Source: Magnetospirillum sp.
GTDB taxonomy: Bacteria; Pseudomonadota; Alphaproteobacteria; CACIAM-22H2
Length of the DNA: 64,000 nt
Direction: 5' to 3'
Assembly (NCBI GenBank): GCA_027532905.1
Contig: JAPZUA010000002.1
Coordinates: 1,054,001 to 1,118,000, forward strand
This document shows positions 53,529-61,478 of this stretch, piece after piece; the first letter of the stretch is position 1; every line of letters begins with the position of its first letter. The translations under genes were made by a program, and so were the position numbers. The notes beneath the pieces are model-generated. The model saw nothing but the letters and a program-made list of their open reading frames with translations, searched no databases and was not told the DNA's origin.

Positions 53529-54763
53529 ACGGCGGCTTTTTTCTTCTGCGTCGGCGGTTCGGGCAGGCGCTCGGGTGCGCCCATGAACTGTTTGATCGCG
53601 CGCACAGCCTGGCGGATGCGCTGCACGTTTTCCACGAGGGCGAGGCGCACATGCGTGTCGCCGTATTCGCCGAACCCGATTCCGGGCGAGACCGCAACCT
53701 TGGCCTCGCGCATCAGGAGCTTCGAAAATTCGAGCGATCCCAGCGCCGCATATTGCGGCGGGATCGGCGCCCAGGCGAACATCGAAGCGGGCGGATTGGG
53801 CACGTCCCATCCCGCCTGCTGCAGACCCTGGATCAGCACGTCGCGGCGCTGCTTGTAGATCTCGCGCGCCTCGACGACGCAATCCTGCGGCCCGTTGAGG
53901 GCGGCGGCGGCCGCCACCTGCACGGGCGTGAACGCGCCGTAGTCGAGATAGCTTTTGATGCGCGCGAGCGCTTTGATCAGCGTCTTGTTGCCGGCGGCGA
54001 AGCCCACACGCCAGCCGGCCATCGAATAGGTCTTGCTCATCGAGGTGAATTCAATGGCGACGTCCTTGGCCCCCGGCACTTGCAGGATCGAGGGCGGCGG
54101 AACGTCGTCGAAATAGATCTCCGAATACGCAAGATCGGACAGGATCCAGATTTTGTGTTCGCGGCAGAACGAAACGCAGCGCTCGTAAAACGCAAGATCG
54201 ACGACCTGCGCCGTCGGGTTCGACGGATAGTTTAAGATCAGCGCCAAGGGCTTGGGAACCGAGTGCTTGACCGCGCGCTCCATGGCCCCGAAAAACGCTT
54301 CCACGCCGGCCGGCGTGGACACGTCGGTCGGCAGATGGCGGATCGAAGCGCCCGCCATGATGAAGCCGTAGGGATGGATCGGATAGCTCGGGTTCGGCAC
54401 CAGGATCACATCGCCGGGGCTCGTGATCGCTTGCGCCAAATTGGCGAGGCCTTCCTTCGAGCCGAGTGTGACGATCGTCTCGGTTTCCGGATCGAGCTCG
54501 ACGCCGAAGCGGCGGCCGTAATAGGCCGCGTGCGCGCGGCGCAGGCCGGGAATGCCCTTCGACATCGAATAGCGGTGCGTGCGCGGATCCTGCACGGCCT
54601 CGGTCAGCTTCGCCACGATGTGCGCGGGCGTGGGCAGATCGGGATTGCCCATGCCAAGATCGATCACATCGTCGCCGACGGCGCGGGCCTTGGCCTTCTG
54701 CGCGTTCACTTCGGCGAACACGTAGGGCGGCAGGCGCTTGATGCGATAGAAATCGTCTTGCAT
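53525..54763 (-). CDS. Class I aminotransferase (AlaC / LL-DAP aminotransferase-like)
   Basis: A 412-residue PLP enzyme. The Schiff-base Lys is in TSMSKTYSMAGWRVGF. It starts at ATG 54763 and overlaps hom by four bases. Members next to hom are usually annotated as alanine/glutamate or LL-diaminopimelate aminotransferase; coupling with hom fits the aspartate family. Exact specificity is open. Confidence 0.88.
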   Translation of the reverse strand: MQDDFYRIKRLPPYVFAEVNAQKAKARAVGDDVIDLGMGNPDLPTPAHIVAKLTEAVQDPRTHRYSMSKGIPGLRRAHAAYYGRRFGVELDPETETIVTLGSKEGLANLAQAITSPGDVILVPNPSYPIHPYGFIMAGASIRHLPTDVSTPAGVEAFFGAMERAVKHSVPKPLALILNYPSNPTAQVVDLAFYERCVSFCREHKIWILSDLAYSEIYFDDVPPPSILQVPGAKDVAIEFTSMSKTYSMAGWRVGFAAGNKTLIKALARIKSYLDYGAFTPVQVAAAAALNGPQDCVVEAREIYKQRRDVLIQGLQQAGWDVPNPPASMFAWAPIPPQYAALGSLEFSKLLMREAKVAVSPGIGFGEYGDTHVRLALVENVQRIRQAVRAIKQFMGAPERLPEPPTQKKKAAV

Positions 54764-55021
54764 GGCGGTACGAGGCCTTTTCCTCAACGACGGAGCAGCG
54801 GGGCAGAATCGAGCCAAAAAGCCCGGTTCGCGGGTCCTCTATCTACAGCGAACACCCTGCAAACGCATCCGGAAAAAAGGGGGTTTCGGCGCTGCGGCCT
54901 GCAAAAACCGGATAGAAGACATGCAAGCGGTTTGGTTGCTGCATGGCAGCTGCGATTCTAAAACGAAACCAACCGATTAAAAAGGACACGACGCGCCATC
55001 GCAAACCCGGTTCCCCCGCCC
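54764..55021. promoter_or_regulatory. Divergent promoter region, aminotransferase operon / azlCD
   Basis: 258 bp. AT-rich near 54950-54985. No leader peptide, T-box or riboswitch-like structure was recognised by eye. Confidence 0.35.
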
Positions 55022-55732
55022 GTGGCCTATAGCTGGAACGGCATCAAGCGCGGCTTCTTCCGCGCCCAGCCGATGGCTGTGGGCGTGTTTGCGTACGGCG
55101 TTGCATTTGGCCTGCTCGCCCAAGAAGCGCGCCTGTCGCTGGCCGAAGCCATGACGATGAGCGCACTCATCTATTCGGGCACAGCGCAGCTTGCGACGGT
55201 GAGCGCACTTGGGGCGAGTGCGAGCACCGCCACGCTTGCGATCGCACTCGCGGTGCTGCTGCTCAATGCGCGCTATCTGCTCTACAGCGCCGCGTTCCGC
55301 CCCTGGCTCGGTACATTGCCCGCTTACCAGACCTATCCGATGCTGTTTTTCATGGGCGACGGCAGCTGGGTTCTGTCGATGCAGGCCTATGCCAAGGGCG
55401 AGCGCGACGGCGGCTTTCCGTTCGGGGCCAGCATCGCGATGTTCTTTCCGTGGCTGCTCGGCACGCTCGCCGGCGTGGTCGCCGCCGGCCTCGTCGCCAA
55501 CCCGGCTTTGCTGGGGCTCGACTTCATGCTCGTCGCGTTTTCGGCCGCGATGGGCCTCAGCATGTTCAAATTGCAGCGCAGTTGGAGCGGTGTGATCGCG
55601 GCGGCCGCAACCGCGTTGCTCGTCGACCGCTTCGCACCCGGCGGCTGGACGATTGTGGCGGCGGGCTTGGTCGGTGGCCTCGTTGCCTATGTGCGCTTCA
55701 AGCCGCCCGCGCCAACGGCAACGGCGCCATGA
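55022..55732 (+). CDS. azlC: Branched-chain amino acid exporter subunit AzlC
   Basis: A 236-residue membrane protein with the AzlC pattern (GVFAYGVAFGLLAQEARLSL, then ALIYSGTAQLATV). The start is GTG at 55022. It overlaps azlD (ATGA), and the pair exports valine-type amino acids in relatives. Confidence 0.92.
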   Translation: MAYSWNGIKRGFFRAQPMAVGVFAYGVAFGLLAQEARLSLAEAMTMSALIYSGTAQLATVSALGASASTATLAIALAVLLLNARYLLYSAAFRPWLGTLPAYQTYPMLFFMGDGSWVLSMQAYAKGERDGGFPFGASIAMFFPWLLGTLAGVVAAGLVANPALLGLDFMLVAFSAAMGLSMFKLQRSWSGVIAAAATALLVDRFAPGGWTIVAAGLVGGLVAYVRFKPPAPTATAP

Positions 55733-56031
55733 ATATCCGCCCCGACATCCTCACGGTGCTGCTGGTCGCCGGTGCGGTTGCGTTTTTCTGCCGCGCGGCG
55801 GGCTTTTTCCTGATGCGCTTCGTGCCGATCACGCCGCGCCTCGAAGCCGCATTGCGCGCAACGCCGCTTGCCGTGATGGTCGGCATCTGCGCGCCCGTCG
55901 TAGCACGCGGCAATCCCGCCGAACTCGCGGCCCTCGGCGTGGTCGCGATCGCAACGAAGCTCACCGGCAGCGACGTTCTAGGTGCTATGATCGGCGTGGT
56001 TGCGGTCGCAGGCTTGCGCGCGCTGTTCTGA
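55729..56031 (+). CDS. azlD: Branched-chain amino acid exporter subunit AzlD
   Basis: A 100-residue membrane protein with three to four segments (FFLMRFVPITPRLEAALR is conserved). The ATG at 55729 lies within the azlC stop. A strong terminator follows 13 bases after its stop. Confidence 0.9.
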   Translation: MNIRPDILTVLLVAGAVAFFCRAAGFFLMRFVPITPRLEAALRATPLAVMVGICAPVVARGNPAELAALGVVAIATKLTGSDVLGAMIGVVAVAGLRALF

Positions 56032-56043
56032 AATCGCAGACAC

Positions 56044-56076
56044 AAAAAAGGGGAGCGCTGCCGCCCCCCTTTTTTT
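56044..56076. terminator. Rho-independent terminator after azlD
   Basis: AAAAAAGGGG (56044-56053) pairs with CCCCTTTTTT (56066-56075) over a twelve-base loop. A-rich on one side and T-rich on the other, it can end transcripts from both directions. Confidence 0.85.
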
Positions 56077-56089
56077 GCCTTGCCGCCGA

Positions 56090-56343
56090 TCAGGCCGCTT
56101 GGCCGTAGTCGGTAGAGCCCTTGGCCCCGCCGCCGCAGTACGTGTTGCGGTCGTAGGGGTCGAGCGGCAGCCCTGCCCGCTTTTGCCGCGCGCGTAGCCC
56201 AAGATCGTGTCGAAATAGGCTTCGAGCCGGGCCAGCGGCGGGCGCATGCGCTCGAAATACGCGTCGAAGATCTCGGATTTTTCGACAAACGGGCCATAGA
56301 CATGAATATGACCGAACGGTCTTTTTGCCTGTCGGACGCGCCT
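56090..56343 (-). pseudogene. Possible decayed reading frame after the GFA gene
   Basis: Directly after the GFA stop the same frame stays open and protein-like (YGPFVEKSEIFDAYFERM, then LARLEAYFDTILGYAR). It then shifts into another frame ending in LPLDPYDRNTYCGGG and STDYGQAA at 56090. No start codon exists ahead of the first part. It may be a former C-terminal part of the GFA protein or of a lost neighbour. Weak. Confidence 0.25.
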
Positions 56344-56826
56344 TCAGGCGCCGATCGCACGCCGGCGCGCGAGGCTTTCGGCCGGCCAGTATTTCTCGCG
56401 GTCGTAGTATTCTTCCATCGCGGGCGTGTGCGGCGGCAGCACGACCCACGGCTGCTTGGAAGCGGTGAAGATATGGATATCGGGCGGCAGCCGATCCGGT
56501 TCGTCGAGCGTGCCGACGCGGATGAAGGCGATCTTCGTCCCCGCCCCCGCATAATGGCTCCACAGCGCCACGCGGCAGGTGGGGCAGCGCACGACGTGCT
56601 GGCCCTTGCCGCTGTTGGACGGCGTTGCGACCGTCTCGGGCTTTCCGCCAACAATCTCAAGCCGCTCGGTTTCGACCATCGCGTTTACGGCAAAAGCGCT
56701 GCCAGACTCGCGCTGGCACCAGCGGCAATGGCAGCAATTGACGAACATCGGGCGCACCGCAAAGCGGTAGCGCACCGCACGGCACGTGCACCCGCCCTCG
56801 AAAATCGCGGTCCTATCCCCGGCCAT
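56344..56826 (-). CDS. GFA/CENP-V-family glutathione-dependent-type protein
   Basis: A 160-residue zinc-binding protein with GGCTCRAVRYRF, NCCHCRWCQ and CPTCR, the three cysteine groups of GFA. It has the typical C-terminal PPDIHIFTASKQPW. ATG 56826. Family members act on formaldehyde-glutathione adducts or have no known role. Confidence 0.9.
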   Translation of the reverse strand: MAGDRTAIFEGGCTCRAVRYRFAVRPMFVNCCHCRWCQRESGSAFAVNAMVETERLEIVGGKPETVATPSNSGKGQHVVRCPTCRVALWSHYAGAGTKIAFIRVGTLDEPDRLPPDIHIFTASKQPWVVLPPHTPAMEEYYDREKYWPAESLARRRAIGA

Positions 56827-56849
56827 GCGAAGCCCTTTCAACTTCAATG

Positions 56850-57656
56850 CTACTCGCTGTCGCGCTGCGTTTCGCGCGGTGCGCCCACGCGCCCGATGCC
56901 GGGCAGTTTTATGGCGAGCCCCAGCGGATCGATGCCGAACGTGAGCCCCGCAATATTGACCTCGAGCCCCTCTTCGCGCGCGGCTGCAATCCCGAGCAAG
57001 CCCCACAGCGACACCTGCACGCCCGTCCCGCTCGGTGTGGATGCAGCGAACACGTCGCCGCCCAGATAGTCTTTGCCGATCGCGGTCGGCGGCAGATCGA
57101 GCCGCAATTCAGGTGCCGCACGCGCCACCATCGCCGTGAACGTGTTCGAATTCGGCCCCGGCCAGAGCGTGTAGCTGCGCCGATAGGGATACGCGTCGGC
57201 CGCCGCCACAATGCGCGCGATCGCGGCCTCGGCCGCAGCCCCCTCAATCTCGGCATAAAGCTCGGGCTCGGCACCGAACCAACGCCGGTCGGGCGGGCCG
57301 TTCGTGACAACAAGACCGTCGCCGCCGCGCAAGGCGCGCCAACCGATCAGTTCGAAGGTCGTCCATTCGTGCGCTTGGGCCGGCTTGATCGCGATCCAGG
57401 TATGCACCCCGAAAATGCCGCGCCAGCTCAAGGCGCGGGCACCGTAGACCTGCACCATCGCTTGCGGCGTTTCGTGCGCCAGTGGGGCCGTGCCCATGCT
57501 CGCCCGGCTTGCCGTGCGCCAATCCTGGCCGTGCGTGGTGCCGGAGACGAACACGGCAAACGGCCCCGCAAGCAGGAACGCGAGGGCGATGCCCACGCGC
57601 CGCATGGCGGATCGGGCCTTGTTGCCGCGCGACGAAGCCGTTGGCGTACCTCGCAT
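56850..57656 (-). CDS. DUF3750 family membrane-anchored protein
   Basis: A 268-residue protein with an N-terminal hydrophobic helix (VGIALAFLLAGPFAVFV). The body has VHTWIAIKPAQAHEWTTFEL, then YTLWPGPNSNTFTAMVAR and LRLDLPPTAIGKDYLGG, which are the DUF3750 hallmarks. The presumed active residues are unknown. AGAGGG precedes the ATG at 57656. Upstream of GFA on the same strand, 23 bp apart. Confidence 0.82.
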   Translation of the reverse strand: MRGTPTASSRGNKARSAMRRVGIALAFLLAGPFAVFVSGTTHGQDWRTASRASMGTAPLAHETPQAMVQVYGARALSWRGIFGVHTWIAIKPAQAHEWTTFELIGWRALRGGDGLVVTNGPPDRRWFGAEPELYAEIEGAAAEAAIARIVAAADAYPYRRSYTLWPGPNSNTFTAMVARAAPELRLDLPPTAIGKDYLGGDVFAASTPSGTGVQVSLWGLLGIAAAREEGLEVNIAGLTFGIDPLGLAIKLPGIGRVGAPRETQRDSE

Positions 57657-57835
57657 TGACGTATCCCTCTTTCCATTCGCAGCGCGAAGCGCCACGTTCA
57701 AAATTGCATCCGTACGCGAGCCGGTCAATCGCCTGTGGTTGCGATGAACGCTCCGCGAACAAACATGCCTTATTCCCCTGGGGCCGGGCCCTGCGTTAAG
57801 CGTGCCTCGACAACGTGACGCAAACGAGGCAGGCC

Positions 57836-58327
57836 ATGGCGCGCAAACGCAGTGCGATCGAACATCTGGAAAATGGGCGGGTCCCGCATATCGTGCATCA
57901 GATTCCGCCGGGTGCGCCCGGCTATCGCGAGGCCAAGGGCGGGGCGATGGTCGTCTCGAGCCCGGCCGAAATCGACGCGCTGATCAGGCGCATCGAGCCG
58001 GGCCACGTCGCAACGCTCGACGATCTGCGCCAGGCTCTCGCCAAGCGCCACAAGGTCGCCGTCGCCTGCCCGGTCTCGACTGCGATCTTCGCCAATATGT
58101 GCGCGCGCGCGGCCGAAGAGCGCCGGGCATCCGGCGTTGCCGTCGATGCCCTCACGCCCTGGTGGCGCGTGCTCAAAAGCGGCGGCTTCCTCAATCCCAA
58201 ACTGCCCGGCGGCGTCGAGCGCCAGGCCGCCTTGCTGGCGGCCGAAGGTGTGCGCAGCTCGCCCTTGCGCAAGCAATTCGCCGTTTACGACTTCGCGGCC
58301 CGCAAGGCCGACCTCGACGATGTGTGA
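57836..58327 (+). CDS. MGMT-family DNA-base repair-like protein
   Basis: A 163-residue protein. IRRIEPGHVATLDDLRQALA matches the winged-helix core of alkylguanine-transferase-like proteins. The reactive-site segment reads VACPVSTAIF (Cys78-Pro79) instead of the usual PCHR, as in a distinct bacterial MGMT subgroup. It may bind damaged DNA without being a classical methyltransferase. ATG 57836 after GAGG; a GTG at 57815 is an alternative. Confidence 0.68.
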   Translation: MARKRSAIEHLENGRVPHIVHQIPPGAPGYREAKGGAMVVSSPAEIDALIRRIEPGHVATLDDLRQALAKRHKVAVACPVSTAIFANMCARAAEERRASGVAVDALTPWWRVLKSGGFLNPKLPGGVERQAALLAAEGVRSSPLRKQFAVYDFAARKADLDDV

Positions 58328-58641
58328 GGCCTTTTCGGCATCGTAATTATGATTTTGATACTAAATAGGCTGAATTACTGATAGGGTAATTCCGGTAACG
58401 CTGTTTGACATGGTGAAGACGATTTCTCGACCGCCCGGCGATGCGGGTGCTTATGCAGCTGTTTGTCGCGCACGGCAAAAAGAACCAAAAACGTCGCGTA
58501 TTAGAAAACAGAAAGTTTTAAAAACAGTATATTAGAGATGAAACCTCAGAGAAATGTCGCGTCTATGTCGCGTGCATGTCGCGTCTTGGTCGCGCCAAAG
58601 ACGCATCGATGTCGCGTCGTTGTCGCACCGCTCGATGGGCG
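58328..58641. other. Intergenic region with 7-bp inverted repeat and 11-bp array
   Basis: 314 bp between the MGMT-like gene and the 3' end of the lipoprotein gene. GAATTAC (58372-58378) and GTAATTC (58386-58392) form an inverted repeat. The right part holds the 11-bp-period array described separately. It has no gene. Confidence 0.5.
58555..58628. repeat. Seven-unit array with an 11-bp period
   Basis: TGTCGCGT begins at 58555, 58566, 58577 and 58610, and weaker copies lie in exact phase at 58588 (GGTCGCGC), 58599 (AGACGCAT) and 58621 (TGTCGCAC). The spacing of 11 bp is close to one helical turn. The array lies just past the lipoprotein stop codon. Not CRISPR: no spacers and far too short. Confidence 0.82.
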
Positions 58642-59556
58642 TCAGAACTCGACGGCAACCCGCGCGTTTCGGAAGCCGCCGGCGTCGATGCGGATTTTAT
58701 CCCGTGACAATCCCAGCGCCTCCAACTCGCCCGCCATTGCGGCCATGCGGCGCGGCGCCAACGCCCCGTCCTGCGGGCCCGCAAGGTTCCCGGCAATCGG
58801 CGTGATGCGGACCGCCCCGCCCTGTTCGTTGGCCGCCACCACCGCGGTGCGCAGCGTGCGGCGGGCCTCGGCGGTCAAAAGCGGCGAGCCCTCGGCGAAC
58901 GCCACCTCGCCGACCAGCCATGCCGTGTTGGCGGTTGCACGCGGCGCAGATGCAGCCGCCGGTCGCGGAGCGGCTGGCGTGGGAACGGGGATGGCGGCCG
59001 GAATCGTGGCCGGTGCCAAAACCGGCGGCACAAACGGCGGCAAAGCGGCCGTTTGCGGTGCTGGAGCGGCGACCGCCGACGGCGTCGCGATCGCCGGGGC
59101 AGCAAGCGGCGCTGGCACGCGCGGCGCGGTCCCAGCGGGCGCCGATCCAACCGGCACCGCTTCGACGGGCGCAAGTGCGGCCGCAATCGCCGGCGGCTCG
59201 GGCGGGCGGCTGGTCGGGTTCAGCACCGGATCGATCGCGCGCAGCTGCGTATCGAAATTCTGCGAGGCCTGGCGTTGGCCGACGAGGGCGGCCTGTTCGG
59301 TCGCAAGCGTTTGCGCATCGGGCCGTGCCGGGCGGCGGGGGACCACGGCGAGGTTCGGATAGGGCGTGTCGCCGGGATCGGGCGCGTCGATGGCGGCCGG
59401 TTTGGGCGTGTCGGACGCGAACACGTTGCCGACCGCATTTGCAGCGTCTTTCGTGGCCTGCCAGACGGCGCGATCTGGCCCCTGCTCGGTGCATCCCCCG
59501 AGGGCCAGAAAAGAAAATCCGATCAAGGAGATGCGTAACTTCGACAAAAACGTCAT
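58642..59556 (-). CDS. OmpA-like lipoprotein with proline/alanine-rich linker
   Basis: A 304-residue lipoprotein. The signal sequence ends in the lipobox LALGGC (Cys at about 22). A low-complexity Ala/Pro linker (about 115-215) probably spans the periplasm. The C-terminal domain (VAFAEGSPLLTAEARRTLRT, then ITPIAGNLAGPQ) is OmpA-like and may bind peptidoglycan. Its start lies in the inverted repeat upstream of phaC. Confidence 0.72.
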   Translation of the reverse strand: MTFLSKLRISLIGFSFLALGGCTEQGPDRAVWQATKDAANAVGNVFASDTPKPAAIDAPDPGDTPYPNLAVVPRRPARPDAQTLATEQAALVGQRQASQNFDTQLRAIDPVLNPTSRPPEPPAIAAALAPVEAVPVGSAPAGTAPRVPAPLAAPAIATPSAVAAPAPQTAALPPFVPPVLAPATIPAAIPVPTPAAPRPAAASAPRATANTAWLVGEVAFAEGSPLLTAEARRTLRTAVVAANEQGGAVRITPIAGNLAGPQDGALAPRRMAAMAGELEALGLSRDKIRIDAGGFRNARVAVEF

Positions 59557-59580
59557 CGAACTCGTTATAATCGAGTTCGA
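59556..59580. promoter_or_regulatory. Inverted repeat enclosing a TATAAT box ahead of phaC
   Basis: TCGAACTCG (59556-59564) and CGAGTTCGA (59572-59580) flank TTATAAT. The TATAAT at 59566-59571 is a perfect -10 box for phaC, about 36 bp before its ATG. A TTCGAC-like -35 lies some 19-20 bp upstream. A regulator binding the palindrome would occlude the promoter. Confidence 0.65.
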
Positions 59581-59606
59581 ATTCGCCGCCAAGGAGAGAA
59601 GAAACT

Positions 59607-61397
59607 ATGGCCGATAAGCCGGATCGCGACGTCAAACTGCCGGACCCGGTCGAAATGTCGCGCATGATGGCGCACATTGCCGAGCAGAGCCAACATCTGG
59701 TCGCCGAGTTTCTCCAGCGCCAGACGCCGATGCAGTTCGGCAATCCCGATCCGCTGAATTTGGGCCAGGCGTTTTTCGACATGACCGCGCGCATGATGGC
59801 CAACCCGGCCAAGCTCATGCAGGCGCAGTTCTCGCTGTGGCAGGACTACATGTCGCTGTGGCAGTCGACGACGCGCAAGATGCTCGGCGAAACCTCGCAG
59901 CCCGTCGTGCAGCCGACGACCGAAGACCGCCGCTTCAAGGACGCGCTGTGGGACGAAAACTACGTGTTCGACTTCATCAAGCAGTCGTATCTGCTGTCCG
60001 CACGCTGGCTGCAGGGCACGGTGCGCGAGGTCGAAGGGCTCGACGACAAGACGGCGCGCAAGGTCGATTTCTACACCCGTCAGTTCGTCGACGCGATGGC
60101 GCCGTCCAATTTCGCGATGACCAATCCCGAGGTGCTTCGCGAAACGCTCGAGACGGGCGGGGAAAATCTCGTCAAGGGGCTGTCGAACCTGCTGGGCGAC
60201 CTCGAGCGCGGCAAGGGCAAGCTGCAGATCCGCATGACCGACATGGCGGCCTTCAAGGTTGGCGAGAACATCGCCGTCACGCCGGGTTCGGTCGTGTTCC
60301 AGAACGACCTCATGCAGCTCCTGCAGTACAAGCCCACGACCGAAGACGTCGTGAAGGCGCCGCTGCTGATCGTGCCGCCCTGGATCAACAAATTTTACAT
60401 CCTCGATCTTCGCGAAAAGAACTCGTTCATCAAGTGGGCAGTTGCGCAAGGGCACACGGTGTTCGTGATCTCGTGGGTCAATCCGGACTCCGAACTCGCC
60501 GACGCCACCTTCGCCGACTACATGACCAAGGGCCCGCTTGCGGCCCTCGACGCGATCGAAGCGGCGACGGGCGAGCGGCTCGTGAACATCATCGGCTATT
60601 GCCTCGGCGGCACGCTGACCGCATCCACCCTCGCCTACATGGCCGTCAAGAACGACAAGCGCATCGCCTCGGCGACGTTCTTCACGACGATGGTCGATTT
60701 CGAAGAGGCCGGCGAATTGTCGGTCTTCATCGACGAGGAGCAGTTGGCGGCCCTCGAAGAGAAGATGCACGAGCGCGGCTATCTCGAAGGCGCGGACATG
60801 GCAACGACCTTCAACATGCTGCGCGCCAACGACCTCATCTGGTCGTTCGTGGTGAACAATTATCTAATGGGCAAGGAGCCGTTCCCGTTCGACCTGCTCT
60901 ACTGGAACGCGGACTCGACGCGCATGCCGGCCGCGATGCATTCCTTCTATCTGCGGCAGATGTACCAGGAGAACCGGCTGTCGCGCGGCAAGGTCAAGCT
61001 GCTCGGCACCAAGATCGACCTCACCAAGATCGACATGCCGGTCTTCATTCTGTCGACGCGCGAAGACCATATCGCCCCGTGGAAATCGACCTACGCAGCA
61101 ACCCAACTTTATGCCGGACCGACGACCTTCTGCCTTGCGGCCTCGGGGCACATTGCGGGCGTGGTCAATCCGCCGGCGGCCGGCAAGTACTGCCATTGGG
61201 TCAACGACAAGCTGCCGCGCAAACCCGAACAATGGCTCGAGACCGCAACCCAAAAACCAGGCTCATGGTGGCCGCTGTGGGACGAATGGGCCAAGGGCCA
61301 TGGCGGCGGCATGGTGCCCGCACGAACGCCCGGCGACAGCAAGCTCGCCGTTATCGAAGCGGCCCCCGGAAGCTACGTGAAAGTGAAGGCACAGTAG
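59607..61397 (+). CDS. phaC: Class I polyhydroxyalkanoate synthase
   Basis: A 596-residue enzyme that polymerises hydroxyacyl-CoA into storage granules. The lipase-like box GYCLGGTL has the catalytic Cys; Asp in STREDHIAPW and His in SGHIAGVVNPP complete the triad. Length and the N-terminal domain fit class I synthase (short-chain monomers). AAGGAGA is upstream. No phaA/B or phasin gene is in the window. It ends 43 bp before a terminator. Confidence 0.96.
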   Translation: MADKPDRDVKLPDPVEMSRMMAHIAEQSQHLVAEFLQRQTPMQFGNPDPLNLGQAFFDMTARMMANPAKLMQAQFSLWQDYMSLWQSTTRKMLGETSQPVVQPTTEDRRFKDALWDENYVFDFIKQSYLLSARWLQGTVREVEGLDDKTARKVDFYTRQFVDAMAPSNFAMTNPEVLRETLETGGENLVKGLSNLLGDLERGKGKLQIRMTDMAAFKVGENIAVTPGSVVFQNDLMQLLQYKPTTEDVVKAPLLIVPPWINKFYILDLREKNSFIKWAVAQGHTVFVISWVNPDSELADATFADYMTKGPLAALDAIEAATGERLVNIIGYCLGGTLTASTLAYMAVKNDKRIASATFFTTMVDFEEAGELSVFIDEEQLAALEEKMHERGYLEGADMATTFNMLRANDLIWSFVVNNYLMGKEPFPFDLLYWNADSTRMPAAMHSFYLRQMYQENRLSRGKVKLLGTKIDLTKIDMPVFILSTREDHIAPWKSTYAATQLYAGPTTFCLAASGHIAGVVNPPAAGKYCHWVNDKLPRKPEQWLETATQKPGSWWPLWDEWAKGHGGGMVPARTPGDSKLAVIEAAPGSYVKVKAQ

Positions 61398-61439
61398 TGT
61401 AGAATACAATCGTGTTTTCGGTCGTTGTCTTGCGTTCCG

Positions 61440-61464
61440 CCCCGCCTTAACCGGCGGGGTTTTC
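61440..61464 (+). terminator. Rho-independent terminator after phaC
   Basis: CCCCGCC (61440-61446) pairs with GGCGGGG (61453-61459) over TTAACC, followed by TTTT. It lies only 15-20 bp before the DUF1800 start, so DUF1800 is either transcribed from elsewhere or read through it. Confidence 0.85.
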
Positions 61465-61478
61465 GTTGGAGGTTTCGG

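Noticed and set aside
58555-58628. CRISPR array
   Set aside because: Repeats are 8 bp on an 11-bp period without spacers, and no cas genes are near.
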